A DNA stretch of 64,000 nt, taken from positions 248,001 through 312,000 of the forward strand of contig NZ_FTNM01000001.1 of the NCBI RefSeq assembly GCF_900156415.1. Direction: 5' to 3'. Position numbers and translations under genes: made by a program. How positions within the stretch are numbered: the stretch's first letter is position 1; every line of letters starts with the position of its first letter. The notes below the pieces were generated by a model, which saw only the letters and a program-made list of their open reading frames with translations, was not told the DNA's origin and made no database searches. Positions 1 through 9,490 of this stretch are shown piece by piece. The stretch comes from Pontibacter lucknowensis (GTDB lineage: Bacteria; Bacteroidota; Bacteroidia; Cytophagales; Hymenobacteraceae).

Positions 1-2531
1 TAACCGTAGTATACACCAGCAGAACCACCGTTGCCAGAGATGTTACCCTGTACCAGTGAGCCATCACCTTTGCGGTAGATTGGGTTACCGTTTGCAGTGT
101 TCACACCTTCGTACTGGTAACCGTAGATAGAGTTGATAGACTCACCTTCGCGGTGGATCGTGTATTCGTACACGATGTCCTGACCGTCAACCAGTGACTT
201 CACTTCGTTATTCTGTGTAGAGAAGTTGAAGTTAGAGTTCCAGCTGAAGTTAGACTTGTCGATTATTGTACCAGAGATACCAATTTCGATACCGTTGTTA
301 TCAACGCGGCCGATGTTACGCGTGATATAGTTGTTAGGCACACCCAGTGATGGAGGAGTTGGAGCCTGAAGAACGATGTCAGAGTTGTTCTTCATCCAGT
401 AAGCCAATTCAACATTCAGACGTCCGTCGAACAAGCCCAGGTCGATACCGAAGTCGGTGATCTTCTGTGCTTCCCAACGCAGGTCAGGGTTACCAGTGTT
501 GCTGAAGGCAATACCGTTGAAAGTACCGTACTGAGCAGCACCGAATGAACCCAAATATGGATAGTTACCTTGGATACCGATGTTTCCTACTTCAGCAAAG
601 CTACCACGCAGTCTCAGGTCAGAGATAACGCTAAGTGCAGAAGAGTTCTTGAAGAATTCTTCTTCAGAGATTCTCCAGGCAGCAGACACGCCAGGGAAGT
701 AACCCCAACGGTTATCTTCTGATAGCTTAGAAAGACCGTCAGCACGCATAGAAGCACCGATATAGTACTTGCTGGCATAGTTATAGTTGAAACGGCCCAG
801 GTAAGAGGCAAGACCATTCTCACCGATACCACCGAAGGCAAACTGGTTAGCAAATGCACCAGATACCAGGTTTTCGTTGAAGAAACGGTCAGAAAGACCA
901 GTACCCTGTGCCTGGAAGAAGCTAGATCTTGTTTTGTTGTATTCCTGTACTAACGTCGCATCCAGGTTGTGCACCTCGTTGAATGACTTGTTATAGCTCA
1001 GGATGTTCTGCCAGTTCCATGACTTAAGTGGAGAGTAAGCCTGAGAAACGACACCGCCAGAACCCTGACCGTCACCATGACGTGGGTCGTTGAACAGGAA
1101 GTCGTCAACCAGTGTCAAGTCAGCACCAAGCTGTGTTCTGAAGCGCAGGTTGTCAATCAGTTTGAAATCCAGGAATACGTTACCCAGACCGCGGTAAGTA
1201 GTAGCTCTACGTACGTTGTTATCCAACACGAAACGGATGTTTGGAATACCGTTGGCGATGATACCAGCGTTCGGTCCGCGGCCAAGTGCTCTAGGCTCCT
1301 GGAAGTCGATGTTGTAACCAGTTGGGTGTTCCGGGTTAAATACCGGTACGTTAGGGTGCATACGGATTACACCGAAGATGTTACCAGACAGGTTGTTAGA
1401 GCCAGTAAGCGGACCAGAGTTGATCTGATTGGTCAAACCGGCCTGTAAACCGAAATCAAGGAAGCTGGTTACTTTCGTCTGCAGGTTTGTGCGAACTGAA
1501 TAACGCTCCAGGCTGTTCGCACGTCCGATACCTTCCTGGTTTGAGTAACCAAGTGAGAAGTAGTAGTTTGTTTTGTCAGTACCACCGCTTGCAGAGAATG
1601 CATGGCTGTGCTGGAAAGCTCTACGGAATACTTCCTCGTTCCAGTCAGTGTCGGCATCACCCAGCGCAGCTGGAGAAGTCTGACCAAGGTTTGCATATTT
1701 CTCGTTTGTGATTTCAACGAACTCACGTGCGTTCAGCAGGTCATGCAGTTCGATTGCCTTGGCAGAACCTGCCCAGCCATCATAAGAGAACTTAGCCTGG
1801 CCTGACTTACCACGCTTGGTAGTAATAAGAATTACACCGTTAGAGGCACGTGAACCGTAAACCGCTGTAGCAGCACCATCCTTCAGGATCTCGAAAGACT
1901 CGATATCGTTCGGGTTGATGTCAGCAAGTGCGTTAGAAGGCGTAAATCCACCCAGGTTACCAGACGTAGCAGGTACACCATCGATTACGATAAGTGGCTG
2001 CGTGTTGGAAGAGATTGAGTTTACACCGCGGATGTTGATCTTTGGAGGCGCACCCAGGATACCTGAAGGCTGCGTGATCTGTACACCAGAAGCACGACCT
2101 GCCAGCTGCTGGTCAAAAGATGGCGTTGCCAGGTTGGCAATTGTCTCACCTTTTACCTGCGCGATAGAGCTGGTAACGTCTTTTTTCTGCTGTGTACCGT
2201 AACCAACCACTACAACTTCATCCAGTTGTCTCTGGTCGATTTCAAGTGCCACATTAATAGTAGCGGCTGTCCCAATAGGACGCTCTACTGTTCTGTAGCC
2301 GAGGAAGCGGAAAACGAGCGTGTTGCCGTCTGCCGGCACATTAATAGAATAAGTACCGTCAGCACCGGTAGCCGTACCGGAGCTAGTGCCCTTTACAAGC
2401 ACTGCTACACCAGGAAGGCCTTGGCCAGTCGACTGGTCAGTCACAGTACCCGTAACAGTTCTGCCCTGCGCCAATGCCTGTTGAAGCACGACGAATACCA
2501 GCGCAAAACTCAATAGTAGTAGTTTTTTCAT
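1..2531 (-). CDS. SusC/RagA-type TonB-linked outer membrane receptor, partial
   Basis: The C-terminal end lies beyond the window start; about 843 codons are visible. The ATG at 2531 opens a signal peptide (MKKLLLLSFALVFVVLQQALAQ). A carboxypeptidase-regulatory-like beta-sandwich follows (GTVTDQSTGQGLPGVAV), then a TonB-box-like stretch (LDEVVVVGYGTQ), the plug domain (INIRGVNSI, LIVIDGVP, DIESFEILKDGAATAVYGSRASNG) and the start of the beta-barrel. Family knowledge: SusC proteins import oligomeric nutrients across the outer membrane with a SusD lipoprotein and TonB energy. The substrate cannot be read from sequence, and any SusD partner would lie outside the window. It is divergent from a second SusC at 3595. 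The iterated AGGTATA motif was not seen in this gene. Confidence 0.95.
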   Translation of the reverse strand, partial: MKKLLLLSFALVFVVLQQALAQGRTVTGTVTDQSTGQGLPGVAVLVKGTSSGTATGADGTYSINVPADGNTLVFRFLGYRTVERPIGTAATINVALEIDQRQLDEVVVVGYGTQQKKDVTSSIAQVKGETIANLATPSFDQQLAGRASGVQITQPSGILGAPPKINIRGVNSISSNTQPLIVIDGVPATSGNLGGFTPSNALADINPNDIESFEILKDGAATAVYGSRASNGVILITTKRGKSGQAKFSYDGWAGSAKAIELHDLLNAREFVEITNEKYANLGQTSPAALGDADTDWNEEVFRRAFQHSHAFSASGGTDKTNYYFSLGYSNQEGIGRANSLERYSVRTNLQTKVTSFLDFGLQAGLTNQINSGPLTGSNNLSGNIFGVIRMHPNVPVFNPEHPTGYNIDFQEPRALGRGPNAGIIANGIPNIRFVLDNNVRRATTYRGLGNVFLDFKLIDNLRFRTQLGADLTLVDDFLFNDPRHGDGQGSGGVVSQAYSPLKSWNWQNILSYNKSFNEVHNLDATLVQEYNKTRSSFFQAQGTGLSDRFFNENLVSGAFANQFAFGGIGENGLASYLGRFNYNYASKYYIGASMRADGLSKLSEDNRWGYFPGVSAAWRISEEEFFKNSSALSVISDLRLRGSFAEVGNIGIQGNYPYLGSFGAAQYGTFNGIAFSNTGNPDLRWEAQKITDFGIDLGLFDGRLNVELAYWMKNNSDIVLQAPTPPSLGVPNNYITRNIGRVDNNGIEIGISGTIIDKSNFSWNSNFNFSTQNNEVKSLVDGQDIVYEYTIHREGESINSIYGYQYEGVNTANGNPIYRKGDGSLVQGNISGNGGSAGVYYG

Positions 2532-3285
2532 TGGTCTGTTAATTGAGGTGAAAGATAAATAGTAGTTAAGATTTAAGGTTTAAGATTTACAATCAGCATA
2601 TCGCATATGCTGGCCTGTACACGTAGAGTATCGTTAATTAACTGGTAAAAAAGCTGCATAAAAGTGTGCCGGTATTTAGCTTCTCAACAGAAATAAATCA
2701 AGCTTGTTTAGTACTTAAGCAAACTTTACAGACTATTTGGATGCTCCAAACTAAGAATATTTTTTCAATATATACAAAACTGCTATTCAAAATTCTCCAA
2801 CCTTATCTAGGTCTTTTTCAGCCATTTAACCCTTCATCTTGTGTTATTACAAATTATCAACATCACAGAATAGGCGTATTTATATATAATACACTGAATT
2901 TCACACAACTACAACCTACTCCCTCGAAATACAACCTCAACATATCACCAAAACAATTAATACACATCAAATCGCAATACTCATAAGTTATTCTTATTCA
3001 GTGTTATAACACACACCATTTTATCAGCACCCCAAATCATCTTTAGCCTTAATTCTTCAACCTCTAACCCAAACTGGAACCACAATAGGTATCCTTTTCT
3101 ATATACAGCCAGATTCCGGCCAGCATAACTTCACAACTGGCAGTCCCAAACCTACTCAGAAGCATTTGACACATACTTCATGGTGCGGAGCGTAGCTACA
3201 AAATTTGAAAAGCGCTTCTAAGCGCACTTCTCTCCCCTGCTTCCTGATCACTCTCCCTCAGATTATAGCCAAACAGCTGCATTAC

Positions 3286-3461
3286 AACATTAAAAATATA
3301 AATATATGAATAACAGAAACTCAATATTACAACATTGTTTTTTAGTTAAAATGCTATAAATCAAGTGCCAATTAAAATTTAACACGTATAATGTTATGAT
3401 TAGTAAATTGAATTTTAACATTAAAAAATCAATACACTACTATATTTAATGTTTTAACATT
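3286..3461. promoter_or_regulatory. Cluster of AACATT/AATGTT words upstream of susC
   Basis: Six copies occur in 176 bp: AACATT at 3286, 3331, 3417 and 3456; AATGTT at 3390 and 3448. The last pair forms a 14-bp inverted repeat, AATGTTTTAACATT (3448-3461), and 3413-3426 reads TTTTAACATTAAAA. ATTACAACATT occurs twice. This could be an operator array for an activator of the 3595 receptor operon, or simply AT-rich composition. No regulator gene is adjacent. Confidence 0.3.
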
Positions 3462-3522
3462 CTATTGAGCATTACAGAGTCCCTTTTTAAAGAAAAGACT
3501 CTTCTAATCCTTCCTCACCACT

Positions 3523-3545
3523 AAGTGCCTTAGCTTCTGGCACTT
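3523..3545 (+). promoter_or_regulatory. Hairpin upstream of the plus-strand susC
   Basis: AAGTGCC (3523-3529) and GGCACTT (3539-3545) form a perfect 7-bp stem around a 9-nt loop, 50 bases before the ATG at 3595. It may fold in the 5' leader or serve as a protein-binding palindrome. It lacks the T-tract expected of a terminator. Confidence 0.3.
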
Positions 3546-3594
3546 TTGCCGAATTGATTTTATACATCTTCTGAATCCAAAACTTTTTGGGAAC

Positions 3595-6500
3595 ATGAAC
3601 AAACTACTACTAGTAAGTTTTATTCTGGTGCTCGCCCTTTTTCAACAAGGCATGGCCCAGACTAGAACGGTTACGGGTACCGTGACAGATCAGGAAACAG
3701 GGCAAGGACTGCCCGGTGTCGCAGTGCTGGTACAAGGTACCAACGTCGGCACCGCTACCGGAGCCAACGGAGAATACTCCATCAATGTGCCGGCTGGCTC
3801 CAATACACTTACCTACCGCTTCATTGGCTATGCCACCGTTTCACGCAATATCGACAATCAGAGCACAATCAATGTAGCCTTAAGCGTAGACACCAGGCAA
3901 CTGAGCGAAGTTGTTGTGACGGCTTTTGGTATTGAAAGGGAAGAAAGAGCTTTGAGTTACTCGGTGCAGCAGGTAGAAGGTGAAGCCGTAACACGTGCTA
4001 ACCACCCGAACGTCACCAATGCTCTCCAAGGCAAGGTGGCAGGCGTAGTAGTGCGCCAGTCTAGTGGTATGCCGGGCTCATCATCGCAAATCACGATTCG
4101 GGGGGCACGCTCCTTGGTAGGCAACAACCAGCCTCTGTATGTAGTCGATGGCATGCCAATCGAAAGTGATGCCATCCAGCAAGCAGGTGGTGCAGGTATA
4201 GGTGTTGGCGGTGTGAGCGGCACCGATGCCTCAGCACGTGCACTAGATATCAACCCAAATGACATCGAATCGATATCTGTGCTGAAAGGCGGTGCAGCAG
4301 CAGCCTTGTACGGGGTCCGTGCTGCCAACGGGGTGGTTATTATTACTACCAAGAGAGGCAGGGGCCTGGAGGAAAGAAAAGCTGCTACAGTGACATTCTC
4401 TTCTGACTATCAGATAGACCGTGCCTCACGGCTTCCAGACTTACAAAGCACCTACTCCCAGGGCTCTGGAGGGCAATACTCAAACAACTCCTCGCTATCC
4501 TGGGGACCAAGAATAAGCGAGCTCGGCGATGTGACCAACGCCATAGGGGAAACCGCGCCAGGAAACAGGGTCTTTGACAACGTGGACCCCTTCTTCCAGA
4601 CTGGCCATACGGCAACAAACAGTCTCACGATCGCCAACAGCGGCCAGATAGGCAACTACGCTGTCACTTTAGGCTATACAGATCAGGAAGGCATAATTCC
4701 GACAACGGGTATGGAGCGTTTTAACGGCAAGGTTGCCGGTGAATTTAATGTTCACCCCAAAGTAACGATCGGTGCTTCTGCAAACTATTCGGATGTACAC
4801 ATTGATAAGGTGCCCGGGGGATCTAACCTTTCCAATCCGCTTTTCACATTGTATGCAGCACCGAGAAACTTTGACCTGTGGGGGCTCCCTTTTGCTGATC
4901 CACTCAACCCATACAGACAGTTCAACTACCGAGGTGCGATCGATAATCCACGCTGGGCATTGGCCAATAACCAATTCTATGAAGATACCCGCCGCATTAT
5001 CAGCACTGCAAACGTTTCCTACAAACCGCTCGATTGGATAACTCTAAACTATAGACTTGGCGGAGACTTTTTTATCACAGATGGTAAAGAGGTATACGAG
5101 CTTGGATCAGGCTTTACAGGAGGTAGAACTGCACAGCCAAGCGGTGGCCAAATAAATGACTATGCCTTCAATCAGAATCAGATCAACTCTAACCTCTCTG
5201 TTAGTTTTAACCGTGATTTCTCAGAGGATCTTAGTGCCAACCTGCTGCTTGGCAATGAGGTATATGACATCAGAAACCGTTTGATATCAACGGTAGGCCG
5301 TGGTATTGCACAAGGTGGTTTCCGTAACATTGGCAACACTGTTGTGCAGAACGCCAGCGAGACCATTACCCGCAGACGAGTAGCTGGTTTTTATGCCAAC
5401 GCCGAAGTAGGTTTCAGAGACTATCTGTTCTTAAACGCATCTGCCCGTCAGGATTATGTGTCTAACCTGGCGCGTGGCAACCGTACTTTCTTCTATCCTT
5501 CAGTGGGCATTGGCTTTGCATTTACAGATGCCTTCGAGCTTCAGAACGACATCCTTACTTTCGGTAAACTAAGGGCTTCATATGCTGAGGCAGGTCAGGC
5601 CCCTGACCAGGCTTACATAACCAGAAACATTTTCATACCTGGCGGTGCCCTGAACGTGGGCGGTTTCCTGAATGACGGTATCCAATTCCCATTCAACAAC
5701 ACAATTGGTTATACCCGTAGCGCCGTATTCAGAACAGAAGAGCTAAGGCCACAAAACACCAGAACAATTGAGTTTGGTGGCGATTTCAGATTCCTGGACA
5801 ACCGGATCACCTTAGACTACACCTATTATGTGCAGACAACAGAAGACCAAATATTCAGCGTCCCTGTTGCCGCATCATCTGGTTTTACATCTGAGTTTAG
5901 AAATGCCGGTAGGTTGGAAACCAAAGGCCATGAGTTGATTTTCAATCTTATCCCTATAAGAAACGACAACTTCGAATGGACGTTCACCACAAACTTTACC
6001 CGATACAGAAACAAAGTAGTCGAGCTGGCCGAGGGTGTTGAGAGTATCTTCCTGGGAGGCTTCGTTACACCTAACGTAAGAGCCGAGGCGGGAGCTTTAT
6101 ACCCCATCATTTTTGGCTCCTCATTCGTGAGGGACAATAATGGCAACGTTGTAGTGGATAGTCGTGAAACCATAGGTGGTAATCCAAATCCATTCTACGG
6201 CATGCCTTTGGCTGGTGAGGCTAAAAACATAGGCAATGTGCAGCCAGACTTCGAAATATCCTTTACAAACGGCATCACCTTCGGCGGCATCAATCTGACT
6301 GCACAGGTAGACTGGAGAAAGGGTGGCAATATGTATGCAGGCAATACAAGACTTCTGAAGCTGTACGGTATGGCTGAAATTACAGAAGACCGTGAAAGTC
6401 CTTATGTCTATCCTGGCGTGAAAGGCTTCCTGGATACCAATGGTGACCTTGTCGTAGAAGGAGACAATGACATTGAAATCGTTAGAGGACAGAACTTCTG

Positions 6501-6786
6501 GTCCAGTGCCATGGACGCCATCGACGAATCAAACGTCTACTCTACTTCTTTTGTAAGGCTCAGAGAAGTGGCTCTAAGCTACTCCCTGCCAACAAGCTTG
6601 CTAGAACGCACTTTCATCAGGAATGCCTCTATCGTGCTGACAGGCCGCAACCTCTTTCTCATAACAGACTACCCGAACTTTGACCCGGAGACAAGCGTGG
6701 GTGGCGGTACTAACTTCCAGGGACTTGAGTATGTGACGCTTCCTCAGGCAAGGAGCTTTGGTGCTGGTTTAAGGTTAACATTTTAA
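3595..6786 (+). CDS. SusC/RagA-type TonB-linked outer membrane protein
   Basis: 1063 residues, full length for the family. A signal peptide (MNKLLLVSFILVLALFQQGMAQ) is followed by a carboxypeptidase-regulatory-like domain (about residues 24-105), a TonB-box-like segment (LSEVVVTAFG), the plug (ITIRGARSL, LYVVDGMP, DIESISVLKGGAAAALYGVRAANG) and a large TonB-dependent beta-barrel ending in an aromatic strand (SFGAGLRLTF). It imports a nutrient with the SusD-type lipoprotein encoded immediately downstream; its stop codon overlaps the first in-frame ATG of that frame. Its N-terminal domain resembles that of the divergent receptor at 1-2531, suggesting paralogues. The substrate is unknown, and no glycoside hydrolase lies beside it. 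Confidence 0.95.
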   Translation: MNKLLLVSFILVLALFQQGMAQTRTVTGTVTDQETGQGLPGVAVLVQGTNVGTATGANGEYSINVPAGSNTLTYRFIGYATVSRNIDNQSTINVALSVDTRQLSEVVVTAFGIEREERALSYSVQQVEGEAVTRANHPNVTNALQGKVAGVVVRQSSGMPGSSSQITIRGARSLVGNNQPLYVVDGMPIESDAIQQAGGAGIGVGGVSGTDASARALDINPNDIESISVLKGGAAAALYGVRAANGVVIITTKRGRGLEERKAATVTFSSDYQIDRASRLPDLQSTYSQGSGGQYSNNSSLSWGPRISELGDVTNAIGETAPGNRVFDNVDPFFQTGHTATNSLTIANSGQIGNYAVTLGYTDQEGIIPTTGMERFNGKVAGEFNVHPKVTIGASANYSDVHIDKVPGGSNLSNPLFTLYAAPRNFDLWGLPFADPLNPYRQFNYRGAIDNPRWALANNQFYEDTRRIISTANVSYKPLDWITLNYRLGGDFFITDGKEVYELGSGFTGGRTAQPSGGQINDYAFNQNQINSNLSVSFNRDFSEDLSANLLLGNEVYDIRNRLISTVGRGIAQGGFRNIGNTVVQNASETITRRRVAGFYANAEVGFRDYLFLNASARQDYVSNLARGNRTFFYPSVGIGFAFTDAFELQNDILTFGKLRASYAEAGQAPDQAYITRNIFIPGGALNVGGFLNDGIQFPFNNTIGYTRSAVFRTEELRPQNTRTIEFGGDFRFLDNRITLDYTYYVQTTEDQIFSVPVAASSGFTSEFRNAGRLETKGHELIFNLIPIRNDNFEWTFTTNFTRYRNKVVELAEGVESIFLGGFVTPNVRAEAGALYPIIFGSSFVRDNNGNVVVDSRETIGGNPNPFYGMPLAGEAKNIGNVQPDFEISFTNGITFGGINLTAQVDWRKGGNMYAGNTRLLKLYGMAEITEDRESPYVYPGVKGFLDTNGDLVVEGDNDIEIVRGQNFWSSAMDAIDESNVYSTSFVRLREVALSYSLPTSLLERTFIRNASIVLTGRNLFLITDYPNFDPETSVGGGTNFQGLEYVTLPQARSFGAGLRLTF

Positions 6787-6806
6787 TGGACAGAAATCAC
6801 ACGATC

Positions 6807-8249
6807 ATGAAGAAGTATAGATTTTACAGCTTTCTCATAGCAGCAGCTCTTATTATAGGAGGCACTGCCTGCGACGAGGATAAATTAGACGAAATTGACA
6901 CCAACCCCAATAGCCCGGAACAAGTCTCGGTCAACCTACTGCTCCCACAGGTAACAGTAAACGTACCTACAGCTGTTACAGGGGCTGACTTAGCCTGGTA
7001 TTCATCTGTTTTTGTACAGCATACCGCCGGTGTGCACGCACAGTTACAGGAGGCAGATCGCCGGTCTGGTCTCCAGAATAACACGTTGGTGAATAACATG
7101 TGGAACAACATTTATGCGGGCGTGCTACCTGACCTTAACATCATTATTGAAAGAGGTTCTGCAGGCGGTGAGGAGGAAGGAAACTTCAGGCACGTAGGTA
7201 TAGCAAAAGTTTTGAAAGCCTATACCTTATCTGTAGCAACCGATGCCTGGGGACCTGTACCCTCTGCAGAGGCTGGGCAGGGAGTCGAGAACCGCACTCC
7301 TACATACGATTCGCAGGAACAAGTTTATACGCAGATACAAAGCCTGCTAGATGAGGCGATCGTTGACTTAGCAACAACGGCTCCCTCGCCTGGCAACCAG
7401 GATTTGATTTATGGGGGCAGTGCTGAGTTATGGACAAGGGCTGCTTATTCTCTGAAGGCACGTTATTATAACCGCCTGAGCAATATTGACCCGCAGGGAT
7501 CTGCAACGGCTGCGCTGGAAGCGGCTGCACAGGGTTTTCAGAGCGCTGCAGACAACCTCGTCTTCCGGCGATACACTGCCGCAGCAATCGGTGAACATCC
7601 GTGGTACCAGGAATCGAATGACCGTAGTCACCACGCTGTAAGCCAATCTTTCGTGACTACGCTTCAAAACCTGAACGACCCACGCCTGGAGGCCATGGTG
7701 GCACCAGCCCGTGATCCGGGAGTTATCACAGGGGCTCCCAATGGAACACAGATAAACGACCAGGCAAACAGAGCCTTCTCTGATCCAACAGCGGCTGTGC
7801 TTAATGCGACCGCGCCTATGCCAATGATGACTTATGACGAATTGCTCTTCATACAGGCAGAGGCACAGCTGAGGTTAGGCAATACAGGCGAAGCGCTTAC
7901 TGCTTATCAAAATGGAATCAGGGCTGCCATGCAACGACAAATAAATGCACCAGCTGCAGCAATTGATGCATATATAGCAGCAAACGCCAGCACTGTATCA
8001 CAGGAGGCTATTATCCTCCAGAAGTGGATTGCTTTCTGGCTGTTCCAGCCCTTTGAGGCCTACAACGATTGGAGAAGAACGGGCATTCCTGGCTTTGTTG
8101 CCCAACACCAGATCTCACCTCCACCAGTTCGTTTTCCATATGCGCAAAACGAATTGGACACCAATGAGGCAAATGTTCCAAACATCAGGGGCACGCAGAT
8201 ATTCTCCGACCCTGTATGGTGGGTAGATGGACAGCCAGATACACAGTAA
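6807..8249 (+). CDS. SusD/RagB-family nutrient-binding outer membrane lipoprotein
   Basis: 480 residues. An in-frame ATG exists at 6786, overlapping the susC stop, but the ATG at 6807 gives a clean lipoprotein signal peptide (MKKYRFYSFLIAAALIIGGTAC) with Cys22 as lipidation site, so it is preferred. The mature part looks like the shorter SusD-like lineage: an N-terminal EIDTNPNSPEQV segment, WGPVPSAEAGQG, and late helices with WIAFWLFQPFEAYNDWRRTGIP. Such proteins sit on the SusC barrel as a lid and capture substrate. It is cotranscribed with the upstream receptor and followed by a strong terminator. Substrate unknown. Confidence 0.92.
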   Translation: MKKYRFYSFLIAAALIIGGTACDEDKLDEIDTNPNSPEQVSVNLLLPQVTVNVPTAVTGADLAWYSSVFVQHTAGVHAQLQEADRRSGLQNNTLVNNMWNNIYAGVLPDLNIIIERGSAGGEEEGNFRHVGIAKVLKAYTLSVATDAWGPVPSAEAGQGVENRTPTYDSQEQVYTQIQSLLDEAIVDLATTAPSPGNQDLIYGGSAELWTRAAYSLKARYYNRLSNIDPQGSATAALEAAAQGFQSAADNLVFRRYTAAAIGEHPWYQESNDRSHHAVSQSFVTTLQNLNDPRLEAMVAPARDPGVITGAPNGTQINDQANRAFSDPTAAVLNATAPMPMMTYDELLFIQAEAQLRLGNTGEALTAYQNGIRAAMQRQINAPAAAIDAYIAANASTVSQEAIILQKWIAFWLFQPFEAYNDWRRTGIPGFVAQHQISPPPVRFPYAQNELDTNEANVPNIRGTQIFSDPVWWVDGQPDTQ

Positions 8250-8262
8250 ATTCCGATATTTT

Positions 8263-8304
8263 CCACAAAAAAGAGGCTCCCTTTCAGGAGCCTCTTTTTT
8301 GTGG
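8263..8304. terminator. Bidirectional terminator between susD and prfB
   Basis: A perfect 18-bp inverted repeat (8263-8280 and 8287-8304) with loop CTTTCA. The GC core GAGGCTCC is flanked by A6 and T6 runs, so it can end transcription from both the plus-strand susD gene and the minus-strand prfB gene. Confidence 0.93.
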
Positions 8305-8329
8305 AGTCAGGTATAGCCTCAATCTCTCC

Positions 8330-9407
8330 TTATGCCTGCATCAGGAATGCCTTGATGTATTCATTCAGGTCACCGTCCAGCACATTTTGCACATCAGAAC
8401 GCTCTACGCCTGTCCGGATATCCTTTACAAGCTTGTAAGGGTGCAGCACATAGTTGCGTATCTGGGAGCCAAAGTCGATGCGTTTTTTAGTACTCTCCAC
8501 ACGGTCCCGCTCTTCGTTTCGCTTGTCTATTTCTATCTGGTAAAGGCGTGAGCGAAGCATACGCAGGGCGTGCTCTTTGTTCATGAGCTGTGAGCGCTCG
8601 ATCTGGCACTCAATCACGATGCCTGTCGGCTTGTGCTTCAAACGCACTGCAGTCTCCACTTTGTTTACGTTCTGGCCCCCGGCGCCTCCTGAGCGGAAGG
8701 TATCCCACTCTATGTCGCTCGGGTTCACCTCGATGTTGATCGTATCGTCCACCACAGGGTAGGCAAATACAGAAGCAAAGGAAGTATGGCGTCGTCCGCC
8801 TGAGTCGAATGGGGAGATACGAACCAGACGATGTACCCCTATCTCAGATTTAAGATAGCCATAGGCAAAGTCGCCGGTGATCTCCAGGGTAGCTGACTTT
8901 ATACCTGCTCCCTCACCCGGATTGTAGTTGACCTGCTTCACGCCGAAATTATGCGACTCGGCCCACATGATGTACATGCGCATCAGCATCTCGGCCCAGT
9001 CCTGGCTCTCGGTACCGCCTGCACCCGGGTTGATCTCCAGAATGGCGCTCAACTGGTCCTCTTCGCCACTTAGCATGCGCTTGAACTCCAGCCCTTCAAT
9101 AGCGCTTTCTACCTTTTTCGCTTCCAGCTTTATGTCTTCCTCCGACACATCGCCTTCTTTGTAGAAATCGAAAAGCACTTCCAGGTCAGAAACCGTTTTC
9201 TCCACTTCTTCATAGTGGTCAGTCCATACCTTCAGCGATTTTACCTCTTTAAGTACTTTTTCAGCTGCTTTCGGGTCGTCCCAAAAGTCAGGTGCCAGTG
9301 TTTGCCTTTCTGTCTCGGCTATCTGTTGCTTCTTGTTATCGTAGTCAAAGATACCTCCTCAAGGCTTCAACACGAGCCTTTAATTCCTTCAATTGTTCTG
9401 AAGTCAT
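8330..9407 (-). CDS. prfB: Peptide chain release factor 2, with programmed +1 frameshift
   Basis: Releases finished proteins at UGA and UAA codons. The gene is two frames: 20 codons from the ATG at 9407 ([20 protein letters not shown]) end at an in-frame UGA, and a +1 shift there continues as [14 protein letters not shown] to give 358 residues, the normal length. The total of 1078 bases equals 3n+1. Visible landmarks are the stop-recognition motif SPF ([11 protein letters not shown]) and the catalytic GGQ ([12 protein letters not shown]). If translated only from the later ATG at 9205, the product would lack about 67 N-terminal residues. It lies downstream of ilvE on the same strand. Family knowledge: RF2 controls its own synthesis, since low RF2 favours frameshifting. 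Confidence 0.97.
9344..9359 (-). promoter_or_regulatory. RF2 autoregulatory +1 frameshift site
   Basis: Read on the minus strand: AGGAGGTATCTTTGAC. It contains an internal Shine-Dalgarno-like AGGAGG, the slippery CTT codon (9348-9350), the TGA stop (9345-9347) and the following C. This is the classic layout of the prfB recoding element. A strong SD-like element is notable in a genome where genes rarely carry one. Confidence 0.95.
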
Positions 9408-9432
9408 GTTTTCTGTTTTTTATTTAACGCTA

Positions 9433-9475
9433 AAATGCTGGACCAAAAGCCGTATACGCTTCCAGTCCAGCATTT
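9433..9475 (-). terminator. Hairpin between ilvE and prfB
   Basis: AAATGCTGGAC (9433-9443) pairs perfectly with GTCCAGCATTT (9465-9475), an 11-bp stem with a 21-nt loop. On the minus strand it is followed by only a short T run (TTTTA), so it may be a weak terminator, attenuator or processing site after ilvE. Confidence 0.5.
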
Positions 9476-9490
9476 ACTTTTATCTGATTA

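Larger units (their letters stand above)
2532..3594. other. 1.06 kb AT-rich intergenic region between divergent SusC genes
   Basis: No convincing coding sequence was seen. The stretch is clearly AT-richer than its flanks, most of all at 3280-3480. It must hold the promoters of both divergent receptor genes. Visible structure: a short GCGCTT/AAGCGC hairpin at 3212-3225, a cluster of AACATT/AATGTT words at 3286-3461, and a 7-bp-stem hairpin at 3523-3545 near the plus-strand gene. A 106-residue reading frame at 2666-2986 is low-complexity and lacks gene-like codon use, so it is not called. The leader next to the minus-strand gene carries AAGATTTA twice (about 2568-2590). Confidence 0.7.

Noticed and set aside
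2666..2986. 106-residue frame in the AT-rich gap
   Set aside because: Low-complexity, no homology seen, no start context.
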